64,000 nt of DNA from Enterobacter hormaechei subsp. hoffmannii (lineage in GTDB: Bacteria; Pseudomonadota; Gammaproteobacteria; Enterobacterales; Enterobacteriaceae): contig NZ_CP017186.1 of NCBI RefSeq assembly GCF_001729745.1, positions 3,534,001 to 3,598,000 of the forward strand, given 5' to 3'. Below the pieces are notes generated by a model. That model saw nothing but the letters and a program-made list of their open reading frames with translations. It was not told where the DNA came from and ran no database searches. Below, in pieces: positions 47,919-58,875 of the stretch; position 1 is the first letter of the stretch, and each line of letters opens with the position of its first letter. A program made the translations under genes and the position numbers.

Positions 47919-49270
47919 CCGCGCTCCCCAACAGGTTTCAGTTCGATTCGTTTGATGTCCCCCACCAGCACCAGGTAACTGAGTACCGCCACCAGCGCAT
48001 GGACGCCTACATAAATCAGCGCACCATTGAAGGAGCCGGTGGTGCCGACGATGTAACCGATAGCGATTGGGGTGACAATGCCGGAAATGTTGCCAAACAT
48101 GTTGAACAGACCGCCGCTCAGGCCGCTGATCTCTTTCGGCGCGGTATCTGCCATCACCGCCCAGCCCAGCGCGCCGATGCCTTTACCGAAGAAGGCCATC
48201 GCCATAAAGCCGATAATCATCCACTCCGCGCTGACGTAGTTACAGAACACCATGGTCATGGAGAGCAGCATGCCGAGCACGATTGGCGTTTTACGCGCAA
48301 TATTCAGCGAACCGGTGCGACGCATCAGCCAGTCGGAGATGACCCCGCCGAGCACCCCGCCCACGAAGCCGCAGATGGCTGGCACGGAGGCGACAAAACC
48401 CGCCTTCAGAATCGACATCCCGCGCGCCTGCACCAGGTAAACCGGGAACCAGGTGATGAAGAAGTAGGTTAAGGCGTTAATGCAGTACTGGCCGAGATAG
48501 ATACCGATCATCATCCGTGAGCCGACGAGCTGTTTGATCTGCCCCCATTTCTGGCTGAACGGGACTTTTGCTTTCTGGGTTTTCTGATCCATGTTGATCA
48601 GCGCCCCGCCTTCAGCAATGTAGTCCAGCTCTTTCTTGTTCACGCCCGGGTGCTGGTTTGGTTCGTGGATCACTTTCAGCCAGATAAAGCTGATGACGAT
48701 CCCCAGCCCGCCCATGAAGAAGAAGACGTGCGACCAGCCCACTTCGTGCGTCAGCCAGCCCATAATTGGCGCGAAAATAACCGTCGCAAAGTATTGCGCC
48801 GAGTTAAAGATTGCTACCGCCGTTCCCCTCTCCTGCGCCGGGAACCAGGCGGCCACAATGCGGCTGTTGCCCGGGAAAGATGGCGCTTCCGCTAAACCCA
48901 CCAGGAAGCGGAGGGTAAAGAGCGCAATGATAATGCCGAAGCCGCTGAAGATATCCACGAAGCCCTGTAACAGGGTAAACATCGACCAGATGAAAATGGA
49001 CCAGAAATAGACCCGTTTTGAGCCAAAGCGGTCCAGCAGCCAGCCGCCAGGGATTTGGCCGATTACGTAGGCCCATGAAAATGCGGAGAAAACATAACCC
49101 ATACCCACCGGATCAAGTCCGATGTCCTTTGCCATCTCAGAGCCGGCAATGGATAACGTGGCACGGTCGCCGTAGTTGAAAGAGGTGACGATAAACAGCA
49201 TCACCACTATCCAGTATCGGGCGTTGGTGCGCTTCTCAGCGCTGCTCGCCGCGTGGCTTAATGTACTCAT
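47915..49270 (-). CDS. gudP: Glucarate/galactarate MFS transporter GudP
   Basis: 451 residues with about 12 membrane segments; anion:cation symporter family. [40 protein letters not shown], near the N-terminus, is typical of the hexuronate/glucarate group. First gene of gudP-gudX-gudD-garK. CdaR is the expected activator from E. coli knowledge. Confidence 0.95.
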   Translation of the reverse strand: MSTLSHAASSAEKRTNARYWIVVMLFIVTSFNYGDRATLSIAGSEMAKDIGLDPVGMGYVFSAFSWAYVIGQIPGGWLLDRFGSKRVYFWSIFIWSMFTLLQGFVDIFSGFGIIIALFTLRFLVGLAEAPSFPGNSRIVAAWFPAQERGTAVAIFNSAQYFATVIFAPIMGWLTHEVGWSHVFFFMGGLGIVISFIWLKVIHEPNQHPGVNKKELDYIAEGGALINMDQKTQKAKVPFSQKWGQIKQLVGSRMMIGIYLGQYCINALTYFFITWFPVYLVQARGMSILKAGFVASVPAICGFVGGVLGGVISDWLMRRTGSLNIARKTPIVLGMLLSMTMVFCNYVSAEWMIIGFMAMAFFGKGIGALGWAVMADTAPKEISGLSGGLFNMFGNISGIVTPIAIGYIVGTTGSFNGALIYVGVHALVAVLSYLVLVGDIKRIELKPVGERG

Positions 49271-49528
49271 TGTTGCACTCCTGAAACATAGCTTTCGCCT
49301 GGTTCATTCTGTACAGCACCTGTAGGGTAATCAGAATGAGAGATTTGTGTTTGGTTTTGGTACGGCCCGAAGCCGTTTTATAGTGACGGGAAAAGTATAT
49401 GAAGGAGTGACCGGTTCTCTCACCGTGCAGGAACACAACATTGACGGGCGTGGGGAACGTGGTTTGGGGCATAAGCCCAAAGTGGTGGAAGATACTTCAC
49501 GGAATTGAGGATATGGTGCAGCTTCGTT
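49271..49528 (-). promoter_or_regulatory. gudP upstream region
   Basis: No credible gene. A TATAAA hexamer on the minus strand (49377-49382) could be a -10, and an inverted repeat ACGGC (49362-49366) with GCCGT (49372-49376) lies just downstream of it in the expected leader. CdaR control is expected but no site can be named. Confidence 0.4.
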
Positions 49529-49560
49529 GCCGGGTGGCGGCTACGCCCTACCCGGCCTAC
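49529..49560. repeat. REP unit between gudP promoter and yqcA
   Basis: GCCGGGTGGCGGCTACGCC then CTACCCGGCC, 19 bases past the yqcA stop. Confidence 0.8.
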
Positions 49561-49578
49561 AGCTCGTATAGTACAGGG

Positions 49579-50028
49579 TTAGTTCAGGAGCGTGGCCCAA
49601 TGTTCAACCCAGGGATTTGACTCGCTTTCCGGTTCGGGGTGCTCGCCAGCATCAATCAGTAACATCTCGCCGACCCGCTGAGCGTGCTGTTCCTGCAACA
49701 GCGCGTCGAACTGCTTACCGCCGCCGCAAAAATTGGCGTAAGAGCTATCGCCGAGGGCGATGATGCCATAGTGAACATCTGGCTGATAGCCAAGCTGGTC
49801 TTTAATGCCCTGGAAAAGCGGGACGATGCTGTCCGGGAGATCGCCCTGCCCGGTGGTGGAGGTCACCACCAGAATGTATTTATCTTTATACTTTTCCCAG
49901 TCTGCCAGCTCCGGGTCTTCATAGACCGTTGCTTTATGGCCCTGATTGACGAGGATTGCTTCTGCTTCCTCCGCAACCAGCAGCGAGTTGCCGTACATCG
50001 TGCCGACAAAAATACCTACTTCAGCCAT
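49579..50028 (-). CDS. yqcA: Flavodoxin YqcA
   Basis: 149 residues. FMN-binding loop [17 protein letters not shown] and the [13 protein letters not shown] and [14 protein letters not shown] loops are typical of short-chain flavodoxins. The redox partner is unknown. It lies downstream of truC with a 66-base gap, as in E. coli. Confidence 0.95.
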   Translation of the reverse strand: MAEVGIFVGTMYGNSLLVAEEAEAILVNQGHKATVYEDPELADWEKYKDKYILVVTSTTGQGDLPDSIVPLFQGIKDQLGYQPDVHYGIIALGDSSYANFCGGGKQFDALLQEQHAQRVGEMLLIDAGEHPEPESESNPWVEHWATLLN

Positions 50029-50094
50029 GCTTTGCTCCCGTAATTATTGCGCTTGCTGTTCATCCTGAACGTTGCCTGCGGCAAACTCAACCCT

Positions 50095-50829
50095 TTAATT
50101 TTCGGGGAGTTGTCCCAGCCAGCCAAACTGAGACAGCACCTGCATCCAGACCTCGTCCAGCCCCGCGCGAATAGTCAGCGGTTCGCCGGTAAACGGATGC
50201 GTCAGGCTTAGCTCGCTGGCGTGCAGCATCAGTCGGTTACAGCCAAAGTGCTCTGCCGCGCTGCGGTTCTGCCGCAGATCGCCGTGCTTGCTGTCGCCGA
50301 TAATTGGGTGGCGCAGATGTGCAAGGTGGCGGCGAAGCTGGTGCTTGCGCCCGGTTTTGGGCAAAAGCTCAACCAGACTGTATCGCGTAGTGGGAAATTT
50401 GCTGGTCGCCACCGGCAGTTCTGTGGTCGCCATACCGCGATAGTCGGTCACCGCAGGCTGCGGACCTTTATCTTCGCGGGCAAATTTATCGGCGATTTTA
50501 TCCAGTTCCTCCACCAGCGGATAATCCAGCGTGGCGGAATCCGTCAGCCAGCCGCGCACAATGGCGTGGTAGCGCTTCTGGATCTGGTGCTGTTCAAACT
50601 GCTGCGACAGCAGGCGCCCGGCCTCACTGGAAAGCCCCATCAGCAGAACGCCAGAGGTTGGCCGATCCAGACGGTGGGCAGTAAAGACGTGCTGACCGAT
50701 TTGGTCGCGCACGGTTTGCATAACAACCACTTTCTCATCGCGATCGAGCCAGCTTCGGTGTACCAGCCAGCCGGACGGTTTATTCACCGCCACCAGCCAC
50801 TCATCCTGATACAGGATCTCAAGCGTCAT
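50095..50829 (-). CDS. truC: tRNA pseudouridine(65) synthase
   Basis: 244 residues of the RluA/RluC superfamily. Catalytic Asp in AHRLDRPTSGVLLMG. No S4 domain. Modifies U65 of tRNA. The start overlaps the yqcC stop by four bases. About 16 residues shorter than E. coli TruC at the C-terminus. Confidence 0.95.
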   Translation of the reverse strand: MTLEILYQDEWLVAVNKPSGWLVHRSWLDRDEKVVVMQTVRDQIGQHVFTAHRLDRPTSGVLLMGLSSEAGRLLSQQFEQHQIQKRYHAIVRGWLTDSATLDYPLVEELDKIADKFAREDKGPQPAVTDYRGMATTELPVATSKFPTTRYSLVELLPKTGRKHQLRRHLAHLRHPIIGDSKHGDLRQNRSAAEHFGCNRLMLHASELSLTHPFTGEPLTIRAGLDEVWMQVLSQFGWLGQLPEN

Positions 50830-51155
50830 GCATCGTCACCGGCGAAAAGCGTATCCAGCTTTTCCAGCTCAACCAACATAACGTCGCGCGCCGGGTGAGT
50901 CGCCTCCAGCGCCATTTCGTAATAGGGAGAGACGGCAAACGCCTGGGGCAACGCGTGTCCCCCTTCCAGCAGCGCGTGCATGCGCGGAATTAATACCCAC
51001 TGGAGCCATTCGAATGGAGACAGCGTATCCAGACAAAACGGCTGGGTGCTGGCGAACGCGTCTGGCTGCGGCGCACTTTCCTGCCACAGCTGATGCTGGC
51101 GCATAAGGGCTTCGATGGCGTGCAACTGCGCACGAACGCTATCGTGATGCGTCAT
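50826..51155 (-). CDS. yqcC: YqcC-family protein
   Basis: 109 residues from the ATG at 51155 (MTHHDSVRAQ); the frame extends to 51263 but would enter csrB and has an atypical start. Predicted all-helical, DUF446 family, function unknown. Contains SPFEWLQWVLIPRM. Overlaps truC by four bases, so expression is coupled. Confidence 0.92.
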   Translation of the reverse strand: MTHHDSVRAQLHAIEALMRQHQLWQESAPQPDAFASTQPFCLDTLSPFEWLQWVLIPRMHALLEGGHALPQAFAVSPYYEMALEATHPARDVMLVELEKLDTLFAGDDA

Positions 51156-51213
51156 AGTAACCTCAACTGAAAAACGGAATGGCGCGAAGCATAGCATTGC
51201 GGAAGACAGAAAT

Positions 51214-51577
51214 AAAAAAAGGGAGCACTGTAAAAACAGTGCTCCCGGTTCGTTTCGCAGCATTCCAGCTACAATACGTGCTCCCTGCTCATCCGTGACA
51301 ACTTTTCCTGATGCCCGAAGGCCTGGTCATCCCTTTACCTTTTGCTTCCTGCTCACATCATCCTGACGTGTAGGTTTCATCCTGAAACGTCCTGGCCATC
51401 CTGACCCACCGACCATCCTGACCGGCTCACGTTCTCCTTCCTGGAGGTGTCCCTTACGCATCCTGCGTGATCCACTTTGCTTCATCCTGAAGCCTTCCTG
51501 CGGCGTCGTCCTGACGTGTTCCTGGTGAGAAACGCCATCATCCTGATGTTCGTTTCTCGCGTCGGCATCCTGTCGAC
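51214..51577 (-). ncRNA. csrB: CsrB regulatory RNA
   Basis: About 364 nt on the minus strand. The 5' end GTCGACAGGA at 51577 and the 3' terminator (GGGAGCACTG / CAGTGCTCCC stem at 51221-51246 with a T run) match E. coli CsrB, as does the position between yqcC and syd. About 15 CAGGA motifs, mostly in loops of short stems, sequester CsrA. BarA-UvrY is expected to activate it. Confidence 0.95.
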
Positions 51578-51750
51578 ACAGATAGAATCCGCTATTCTGC
51601 CTCGTCTTACAACCCACCCTGTGAGCAAGGTAAGCCTGGCGAAACGGGGATAATCGTTTCAGGAAATCGCTAACCTGTTGAAAGGGAAGTTAATATTAAT
51701 CTGAAATCCCTAAGACAAAGCTAATTGTTTCGGCGATGTCTCACAGTGCG

Positions 51751-51768
51751 TGTAAGAGATCTCTCACA
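51751..51768. promoter_or_regulatory. UvrY-type palindrome upstream of csrB
   Basis: TGTAAGAGATCTCTCACA differs at one position from the symmetric UvrY/SirA site. It is centred about 183 bases upstream of the csrB 5' end, in line with the distant UvrY site in E. coli. It sits between csrB and the end of syd. Confidence 0.8.
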
Positions 51769-51787
51769 CGTCCAGTAGCATCATGGA

Positions 51788-52333
51788 TTACAGAAGCGGC
51801 TCAAGTCGGGTAAGAAAATCCGCAAGAGAAGGCGCGAGAACGTCGCGATTGCGGGTGCCGAGCGTCTCTTTAATGACCTCGCCAGACAGGTTGCAGACTG
51901 AAATGACGTCCAGTTCACTGTCGAGCGTCGCAATAAAGAGAGTCGGGGAGAGCTTAAGGCGTTTTTGCGTGACCAGGTGACCAATGAGGTTTTCCTGAAC
52001 GCGTTGAAGATCGTCTTCGCTCCAGGTTTGCAGCAGCGTCAGCGGCTGTCCTGCAAAACATGCAGTCATATCCCCGGCAAACTGCGTGGTATAAATTGCA
52101 TGAAGCGCAGGTTGTATCACAATGTCCATTGCGCGTTCAACCGCATTTACATTCTGCTCGCCCGTGAACGGTTTCGGTTGCCAGATAACGTAATCATCCT
52201 GCGAAGCGATAATGCACGGTGACGGCACGCCATATAAGTCAGTACTTTGCGGCCACGTCCCCCGCTTTTCATGCCAGGCATCGCAATAGCGGGTCGTGAA
52301 GGACGTCAGGGCATTTGCAGTTTCGATATCCAC
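51788..52333 (-). CDS. syd: SecY-interacting protein Syd
   Basis: 181 residues with a GTG start at 52333. [23 protein letters not shown] and [28 protein letters not shown] are family blocks. Peripheral inner-membrane protein that binds SecY. Divergent from queF. Confidence 0.95.
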   Translation of the reverse strand: MDIETANALTSFTTRYCDAWHEKRGTWPQSTDLYGVPSPCIIASQDDYVIWQPKPFTGEQNVNAVERAMDIVIQPALHAIYTTQFAGDMTACFAGQPLTLLQTWSEDDLQRVQENLIGHLVTQKRLKLSPTLFIATLDSELDVISVCNLSGEVIKETLGTRNRDVLAPSLADFLTRLEPLL

Positions 52334-52402
52334 CGATTTCTCTCTTCTTGTAAGACAGGATAAACTCAGCCCCTAAGTGTACCTGTAAAGTGGCTATGAA
52401 AC

Positions 52403-53245
52403 ATGTCTTACGAAAATCATCAGGCGTTAACGGGCTTAACGCTGGGTAAATCGACCGATTACCGCGACACCTACGACGCAAGCCTGCTTCAGGGTGTGCC
52501 GCGCAGCCTGAACCGCGATCCGCTTGGCCTTCATGCCGACGCGCTGCCGTTCGTCGGCGGCGACATCTGGACGCTGTACGAACTCTCCTGGCTGAATGCG
52601 CGCGGTCTGCCGCAGGTAGCCGTGGGCCATGTCGAGCTGGATTACGCCAGCGTAAACCTGGTCGAATCCAAGAGCTTTAAGCTCTATCTCAACAGCTTTA
52701 ACCAGACCAAATTTAACAGCTGGGACGAGGTACAACAGACGCTTGAACGTGATTTAAGCGCGTGCGCGCAGGGGAACGTAACCGTCTCGTTATACCGTCT
52801 GCATGAGCTGGAAGGTCAGCCCATCGCCCATTTCCACGGCACCTGCATCGACGATCAGGACATTGATGTGGAGAGCTACGAATTTAGCACCGACTATCTG
52901 GAAAACGCAGCGGGCGGAAAAGTGGTCGACGAAACGCTGGTCAGCCATCTGCTGAAATCCAACTGCCTTATCACCCATCAGCCGGACTGGGGCTCGGTAC
53001 AGATCCAGTATCGCGGCCCGCAGATTGACCGGGAAAAGCTGCTTCGTTACCTGGTGTCATTCCGTCATCACAACGAATTCCACGAGCAGTGCGTGGAACG
53101 CATCTTCAATGACATACAGCGTTTCTGCCAGCCCGAAAAGCTGAGCGTTTATGCCCGCTATACCCGTCGCGGCGGCCTGGACATTAATCCATGGCGCACC
53201 AATACCGATTTTGTGCCTGCCACCGGACGGCTGGTGCGCCAGTAA
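52403..53245 (+). CDS. queF: NADPH-dependent 7-cyano-7-deazaguanine reductase
   Basis: 280 residues, the long (bimodular) type. Reduces preQ0 to preQ1 with NADPH. Catalytic Cys188 in [13 protein letters not shown], and the QueF motif [13 protein letters not shown] at 88-100. Third queuosine gene in the window after queD and queE. Confidence 0.97.
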   Translation: MSYENHQALTGLTLGKSTDYRDTYDASLLQGVPRSLNRDPLGLHADALPFVGGDIWTLYELSWLNARGLPQVAVGHVELDYASVNLVESKSFKLYLNSFNQTKFNSWDEVQQTLERDLSACAQGNVTVSLYRLHELEGQPIAHFHGTCIDDQDIDVESYEFSTDYLENAAGGKVVDETLVSHLLKSNCLITHQPDWGSVQIQYRGPQIDREKLLRYLVSFRHHNEFHEQCVERIFNDIQRFCQPEKLSVYARYTRRGGLDINPWRTNTDFVPATGRLVRQ

Positions 53246-53361
53246 GATAAATATTTTCACAATATGCGGGCGGTATTCCGCCCGAAGTGTTGTGAAACGT
53301 CATAAGCCAGGGCTATTGTAATCAACAGGGAAAGACGATAATCGTCCCATAAGGAGCTCAC

Positions 53362-54726
53362 TTGATTACACATATTAGCCCGCTTGGCTCTATGGATATG
53401 TTGTCGCAACTGGAAGTGGACATGCTTAAACGCACCGCCAGTAGCGACCTGTATCAACTGTTTCGTAACTGTTCACTTGCTGTACTGAACTCCGGAAGCC
53501 TGACCGACAACAGTAAAGAGCTGCTGTCCCGCTTCGAAAGTTTTGATATCAATGTGCTGCGCCGCGAGCGCGGGGTGAAGCTGGAAGTGATCAACCCGCC
53601 GGAAGAGGCGTTTGTCGATGGGCGTATTATTCGCTCACTTCAGGCCAACCTTTTTGCCGTGCTGCGCGACATCCTGTTTGTTAACGGACAGATCAGCAAC
53701 GCCGGTCGTTTCCAGCATCTCGATCTGGAAAGCTCCGTTCATATCACCAACCTGGTTTTCTCCATTCTGCGTAACGCCCGCGCCCTGCACGTTGGCGAAG
53801 CGCCGAACATGGTCGTCTGCTGGGGTGGTCACTCTATTAACGAAACCGAATACCTGTACGCCCGCCGCGTGGGTAATCAGCTCGGCCTGCGCGAGCTGAA
53901 CATCTGTACCGGCTGCGGTCCTGGCGCGATGGAAGCGCCGATGAAAGGCGCGGCAGTAGGACACGCGCAGCAACGCTATAAAGAAGGCCGTTTTATCGGC
54001 ATGACCGAGCCGTCGATCATCGCCGCTGAGCCGCCTAACCCGCTGGTTAACGAACTGATTATTATGCCGGATATCGAAAAACGTCTTGAGGCGTTTGTCC
54101 GTATCGCGCACGGCATTATCATCTTCCCGGGCGGCGTAGGTACGGCGGAAGAACTGCTTTATCTGCTCGGGATCCTGATGAACCCGGCCAACAAAAATCA
54201 GGTTCTGCCGCTGATCCTGACCGGCCCGAAAGAGAGCGCCGACTATTTCCGCGTGCTGGACGAGTTTATCGTGCATACGCTGGGGGAAGACGCGCGCCGT
54301 CACTACCGCATTATTATTGACGATGCCGCAGAAGTGGCCCGTCAGATGAAAAAAGCGATGCCGCTGGTGAAAGAGAACCGTCGTGATACCGGGGATGCCT
54401 ACAGCTTTAACTGGTCCATCCGTATCGCACCGGATCTCCAGATCCCCTTCGAGCCGTCGCATGAGAACATGGCGAACCTCAAACTCTATCCGGATCAGCC
54501 GGTGGAAGTACTGGCAGCTGACCTGCGTCGCGCCTTCTCTGGCATCGTGGCGGGGAACGTGAAGGAGGTGGGGATCCGCGCGATTGAGGAGTTCGGGCCG
54601 TATAAAATCCACGGTGACCCGGAGATGATGCGCCGCATGGATGACATGCTGCAGGGCTTTGTGGCTCAGCACCGCATGAAACTTCCGGGTTCTGCCTATA
54701 TTCCCTGTTACGAAATCATCAAATAA
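53362..54726 (+). CDS. ppnN: Pyrimidine/purine nucleotide 5'-monophosphate nucleosidase
   Basis: 454 residues starting at a TTG with AAGGAG upstream; E. coli PpnN also uses TTG. LOG-family core [15 protein letters not shown] and [15 protein letters not shown], with N- and C-terminal PpnN extensions. Cleaves nucleoside monophosphates to base and ribose-5-P; in E. coli it is a (p)ppGpp target, and relA is in this window. Confidence 0.96.
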   Translation: MITHISPLGSMDMLSQLEVDMLKRTASSDLYQLFRNCSLAVLNSGSLTDNSKELLSRFESFDINVLRRERGVKLEVINPPEEAFVDGRIIRSLQANLFAVLRDILFVNGQISNAGRFQHLDLESSVHITNLVFSILRNARALHVGEAPNMVVCWGGHSINETEYLYARRVGNQLGLRELNICTGCGPGAMEAPMKGAAVGHAQQRYKEGRFIGMTEPSIIAAEPPNPLVNELIIMPDIEKRLEAFVRIAHGIIIFPGGVGTAEELLYLLGILMNPANKNQVLPLILTGPKESADYFRVLDEFIVHTLGEDARRHYRIIIDDAAEVARQMKKAMPLVKENRRDTGDAYSFNWSIRIAPDLQIPFEPSHENMANLKLYPDQPVEVLAADLRRAFSGIVAGNVKEVGIRAIEEFGPYKIHGDPEMMRRMDDMLQGFVAQHRMKLPGSAYIPCYEIIK

Positions 54727-54746
54727 AGCGTCCTTTCCCTCCTCTC

Positions 54747-54775
54747 AAGCCGGATTGTCATCCGGCTTTTTTATT
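54747..54775 (+). terminator. ppnN terminator
   Basis: AAGCCGGAT, loop TGTC, ATCCGGCTT, then TTTTATT. Confidence 0.9.
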
Positions 54776-55230
54776 AGTGATGTAATTCATAGCGATCTTC
54801 AATGTTATTAACAAATCTGGCGCCTGCGCAAACGATTACCTCGTTTTTGAAACCGTAAATAATCAGCCTTAATCGAAATTACCTGCCAGAAAATCCTAAA
54901 ATCCTATTTCTTTACAGCGAAAGACACCTATCTCGCGGGTCAGCCTTTTCGAAAACATGTCGTTAATGGTAGCCTTCGCGCCCGTAAATCCTCTTTGATG
55001 TTTTTTTAACAGATAAATGGTCTAAATATGCCCACATCATAAGTGGATTATTGCATTTGGGATCGCGATCACTGATAGATTCATAACGAGAATGTATCTT
55101 TCCGCCCGCCAATAGTTACGGGCAAAAATTATTAAAAAACCGTCACTGAACGAATTTCATATTACCGTCAGGCACTTTTTCATCGGATTTGACTAAAAAC
55201 CTGACAATTTGCTTCCTCCAGGAGATACAG
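54776..55230 (+). promoter_or_regulatory. sdaC upstream region
   Basis: 455 AT-rich bases without a gene. A CRP-like site TGGGA-N6-TCACT lies at 55058-55073 and includes the palindrome GATCGCGATC (55061-55070). GTCAGG (55167) and CCTGAC (55200) can pair in the leader. CCAGGAGATACAG before the ATG is the ribosome-binding site. The sdaCB operon responds to Lrp and CRP in E. coli. Confidence 0.5.
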
Positions 55231-56520
55231 ATGGAAACCACTCAAACCAGCACCGTTGCTTCGATTGAATCCCGAAGCGGTTGGCGCAAAACGGATACCA
55301 TGTGGATGCTTGGCCTGTACGGCACGGCAATCGGCGCTGGTGTACTGTTCCTTCCTATCAACGCAGGTGTCGGCGGTCTGATCCCGCTGATCATCATGGC
55401 CATCATCGCCTTTCCGATGACCTTCTTTGCACACCGCGGCCTGACCCGCTTCGTGCTGTCCGGTAAAAACCCGGGCGAAGACATTACTGAAGTCGTTGAA
55501 GAACACTTCGGCGTCGGCGCAGGTAAGCTGATTACCCTGCTCTACTTCTTCGCGATTTACCCGATTCTGCTGGTGTATAGCGTCGCTATCACCAACACCG
55601 TTGAAAGCTTCATGATGCACCAGCTGCAGATGACCCCGCCGCCGCGTGCGATCCTGTCCCTGATCCTGATCGTCGGTATGATGACCATCGTGCGCTTTGG
55701 CGAGCAGATGATTGTCAAAGCGATGAGCGTGCTGGTATTCCCGTTTGTTGCAGCCCTGATGGTGCTGGCGCTGTACCTGATCCCACAGTGGAACGGCGCT
55801 GCGCTGGAAACTCTGTCTCTGAGCAGCGCATCCGCAACCGGTAACGGCCTGCTACTGACCCTGTGGCTGGCGATCCCGGTAATGGTGTTCTCCTTCAACC
55901 ACTCGCCAATCATCTCCTCCTTCGCGGTGGCGAAGCGTGAAGAGTACGGCAATGGTGCAGAGAAGAAGTGCTCCAGCATCCTGGCTCGCGCACACATCAT
56001 GATGGTACTGACAGTTATGTTCTTCGTGTTCAGCTGCGTGCTGAGCCTTTCCCCGGCGGATCTGGCGGCGGCGAAAGAGCAGAACATCTCTATTCTGTCC
56101 TACCTGGCAAACCACTTTAACGCACCGCTGATTGCGTGGATGGCACCGATCATCGCGATTATCGCCATCACCAAATCCTTCCTGGGCCACTACCTGGGCG
56201 CACGTGAAGGCTTCAACGGTATGGTGATTAAATCTCTGCGCGGTAAAGGCAAGAGCATTGAAATCAACCGTCTGAACAAAATCACCGCGCTGTTCATGCT
56301 GGTGACCACCTGGGCGGTAGCCACCCTGAACCCAAGCATTCTGGGCATGATTGAAACCCTGGGCGGCCCGATTATCGCGATGATTCTGTTCCTGATGCCG
56401 ATGTACGCGATTCAGAAAGTGCCAGCGATGCGTAAATACAGCGGCCATATCAGCAACGTGTTCGTTGTTGTGATGGGTCTGATTGCCATCTCCGCTATTT
56501 TCTACTCGCTGTTCAGCTAA
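55231..56520 (+). CDS. sdaC: Serine/proton symporter SdaC
   Basis: 429 residues from the ATG at 55231 ([15 protein letters not shown]) behind AGGAG; the frame opens at 55189. About 11 membrane segments; hydroxy/aromatic amino acid permease family. [21 protein letters not shown] is the first-helix signature. Imports L-serine with protons and feeds SdaB, 62 bases downstream. Confidence 0.96.
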   Translation: METTQTSTVASIESRSGWRKTDTMWMLGLYGTAIGAGVLFLPINAGVGGLIPLIIMAIIAFPMTFFAHRGLTRFVLSGKNPGEDITEVVEEHFGVGAGKLITLLYFFAIYPILLVYSVAITNTVESFMMHQLQMTPPPRAILSLILIVGMMTIVRFGEQMIVKAMSVLVFPFVAALMVLALYLIPQWNGAALETLSLSSASATGNGLLLTLWLAIPVMVFSFNHSPIISSFAVAKREEYGNGAEKKCSSILARAHIMMVLTVMFFVFSCVLSLSPADLAAAKEQNISILSYLANHFNAPLIAWMAPIIAIIAITKSFLGHYLGAREGFNGMVIKSLRGKGKSIEINRLNKITALFMLVTTWAVATLNPSILGMIETLGGPIIAMILFLMPMYAIQKVPAMRKYSGHISNVFVVVMGLIAISAIFYSLFS

Positions 56521-56582
56521 TACCTCCTGCGCCGTCTTCGGATGGCGCACTCCTCCCCTCTGACTGAAGCAATGGACGCATC

Positions 56583-57950
56583 ATGATTAGCGTATTCGAT
56601 ATCTTCAAAATCGGTATTGGTCCTTCCAGCTCTCACACCGTCGGACCAATGAAAGCCGGTAAACAATTCACGGATGACTTGATTGCACGCGGCATTTTGC
56701 ACGACATCACCCGCGTGGTTGTCGATGTATACGGTTCCCTTTCCCTGACCGGTAAAGGCCACCATACCGATATTGCCATTATCATGGGGCTGGCGGGTAA
56801 CCTGCCGGATACCGTTGATATTGACTCCATTCCTGGCTTTATCCAGGACGTGAACACCCACGGTCGTTTGCTGCTGGCCAACGGCGAGCACGAAGTTGAA
56901 TTCCCGGTTGACCACTGCATGAATTTCCATGCGGATAACCTGTCGCTGCACGAAAACGGCATGCGCATTACCGCGCTGGTCGGCGATAAAGCGGTTTACA
57001 GCCAGACGTATTACTCCATCGGCGGCGGGTTTATCGTCGACGAAGACCATTTTGGTCAAACCAACGGCTCCGCCGTTGAGGTGCCGTACCCGTACAAAAA
57101 CGCGGCCGATTTACAGCGTCACTGCCAGGAGACAGGCCTTTCTCTCTCCGGCCTGATGATGAAAAACGAGCTGGCCCTGCACAGCAAAGAGGAGCTGGAA
57201 CAGCACTTCGCAAACGTCTGGGAAGTGATGCGCAGCGGCATTGAGCGCGGGATCACCACCGAAGGCGTGCTGCCGGGGAAACTGCGTGTTCCACGTCGTG
57301 CGGCTGCGCTGCGCCGCATGCTGGTCAGCACCGACAAAACCACCACCGACCCGATGGCCGTTGTCGACTGGATCAACATGTTCGCGCTGGCGGTGAACGA
57401 AGAGAACGCCGCGGGTGGCCGCGTCGTCACCGCGCCAACCAACGGGGCGTGCGGCATTGTTCCGGCGGTCCTGGCGTATTACGACAAGTTTATCCGTGAA
57501 GTGAATGCAAACTCACTCGCGCGTTATATGCTGGTCGCCAGTGCGATTGGCTCACTGTACAAGATGAACGCCTCGATTTCCGGCGCGGAAGTGGGCTGTC
57601 AGGGTGAAGTGGGCGTAGCCTGCTCTATGGCGGCGGCGGGTCTGGCCGAATTGCTTGGCGCAAGTCCTGCGCAGGTTTGTATTGCGGCGGAAATCGGCAT
57701 GGAACATAACCTGGGGCTGACCTGCGATCCGGTCGGCGGACAGGTCCAGGTGCCATGCATCGAGCGTAACGCCATCGCCTCTGTGAAAGCGGTGAACGCG
57801 GCCCGTATGGCGCTGCGCCGCACCAGCGAACCGCGCGTGTGTCTCGACAAGGTTATCGAAACCATGTACGAAACCGGTAAAGATATGAACGCCAAATACC
57901 GCGAAACCTCCCGCGGTGGCCTGGCGATGAAGATCGTTACCTGCGATTAA
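56583..57950 (+). CDS. sdaB: L-serine ammonia-lyase (L-serine deaminase II)
   Basis: 455 residues. 4Fe-4S enzyme that converts L-serine to pyruvate and ammonia. Starts MISVFDIFKIGIGPSSSHTVGPMKA, and the C-terminal alpha domain has APTNGACGIVPAVLAYY and EVGCQGEVGVACSMAAAGLAEL with cluster cysteines. In an operon with sdaC. Confidence 0.97.
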   Translation: MISVFDIFKIGIGPSSSHTVGPMKAGKQFTDDLIARGILHDITRVVVDVYGSLSLTGKGHHTDIAIIMGLAGNLPDTVDIDSIPGFIQDVNTHGRLLLANGEHEVEFPVDHCMNFHADNLSLHENGMRITALVGDKAVYSQTYYSIGGGFIVDEDHFGQTNGSAVEVPYPYKNAADLQRHCQETGLSLSGLMMKNELALHSKEELEQHFANVWEVMRSGIERGITTEGVLPGKLRVPRRAAALRRMLVSTDKTTTDPMAVVDWINMFALAVNEENAAGGRVVTAPTNGACGIVPAVLAYYDKFIREVNANSLARYMLVASAIGSLYKMNASISGAEVGCQGEVGVACSMAAAGLAELLGASPAQVCIAAEIGMEHNLGLTCDPVGGQVQVPCIERNAIASVKAVNAARMALRRTSEPRVCLDKVIETMYETGKDMNAKYRETSRGGLAMKIVTCD

Positions 57951-57957
57951 GCTTCTC

Positions 57958-57990
57958 AGGAAGCCTCGTTTTGCGAGGCTTCTTCCTGTT
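57958..57990 (+). terminator. sdaB terminator
   Basis: AGGAAGCCTCG and CGAGGCTTC pair around TTTTG, followed by a T-rich tract. Confidence 0.75.
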
Positions 57991-58062
57991 TTCCCCACCA
58001 TTCATAGTTTCATGCTGCGCTCAGTGTTACCCTTCCCCCATTAGACAGAAGGGAGATTATCT

Positions 58063-58818
58063 GTGGCCGTTCATTTGCTTATCGTCGATGCACTTAACCT
58101 GATTCGCCGTATTCACGCGGTACAGGGCACCCCCTGCAAGGACACCTGTTTACATGCGCTGGAGCAGCTCATTCGCCATAGCGAACCCACCCACGCTGTT
58201 GCCGTATTCGACGATGAAGCACGCAATACCGGCTGGCGGCACCAGCGCCTGCCGGACTACAAAGCCGGGCGTGCGCCGATGCCGGACGATCTGCACGCCG
58301 AAATGCCCGTTATACGCGCGGCCTTTGAACAGCGCGGCGTTCCGTGCTGGGGCGCACACGGTAATGAGGCTGACGATTTAGCCGCAACGCTGGCGGTTAA
58401 AGTCGCGAGCGCCGGGCATCAGGCGACTATCGTTTCAACCGACAAAGGCTACTGCCAGCTGCTCTCTCCAACGGTCCGCATCCGCGACTACTTCCAGAAA
58501 CGCTGGCTGGACGCGCCATTTATTGCCAGCGAGTTTGGCGTATCGCCTGAGCAATTGCCGGATTACTGGGGGCTGGCGGGGATCAGCAGCTCCAGAGTGC
58601 CGGGTGTCGCCGGTATTGGACCCAAAAGTGCCGCACAGCTGCTGACGGAGTTTCAGAATCTGGAAGGGATTTACGCAAGGCTTGAGGAAGTGCCGGAAAA
58701 ATGGCGCAAGAAGCTGGAGGCGAATAAAGAGATGGCGTTTATCTGCCGGGAAATCGCAACGCTACAGACGGATTTACAGCTGGACGGGAATTTACAGCAG
58801 TTAAGGTTAGAACGTTAA
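58063..58818 (+). CDS. xni: Flap endonuclease Xni (exonuclease IX)
   Basis: 251 residues with a GTG start behind AGGGAG. 5'-nuclease domain: [44 protein letters not shown] and STDKGYCQL, then the helix-hairpin-helix [16 protein letters not shown]. Cuts 5' flaps; it lacks a polymerase domain. Confidence 0.95.
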   Translation: MAVHLLIVDALNLIRRIHAVQGTPCKDTCLHALEQLIRHSEPTHAVAVFDDEARNTGWRHQRLPDYKAGRAPMPDDLHAEMPVIRAAFEQRGVPCWGAHGNEADDLAATLAVKVASAGHQATIVSTDKGYCQLLSPTVRIRDYFQKRWLDAPFIASEFGVSPEQLPDYWGLAGISSSRVPGVAGIGPKSAAQLLTEFQNLEGIYARLEEVPEKWRKKLEANKEMAFICREIATLQTDLQLDGNLQQLRLER

Positions 58819-58835
58819 AACAACTACACGATTTT

Positions 58836-58865
58836 GTAGGCCCGGTAAGCGCAGCGCCACCGGGC
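58836..58865. repeat. REP unit between xni and rlmM
   Basis: GTAGGCCCGGTAAGCGCAGC then GCCACCGGGC, between convergent genes. Confidence 0.8.
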
Positions 58866-58875
58866 GTTACAAACG

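Noticed and set aside
49236..49472. 78-codon minus-strand frame upstream of gudP
   Set aside because: Overlaps the gudP start by 35 bases and its probable promoter and leader; composition is not protein-like and no family is recognised.
53635..54672. 345-codon frame opposite ppnN
   Set aside because: Antisense shadow with no signal of its own.
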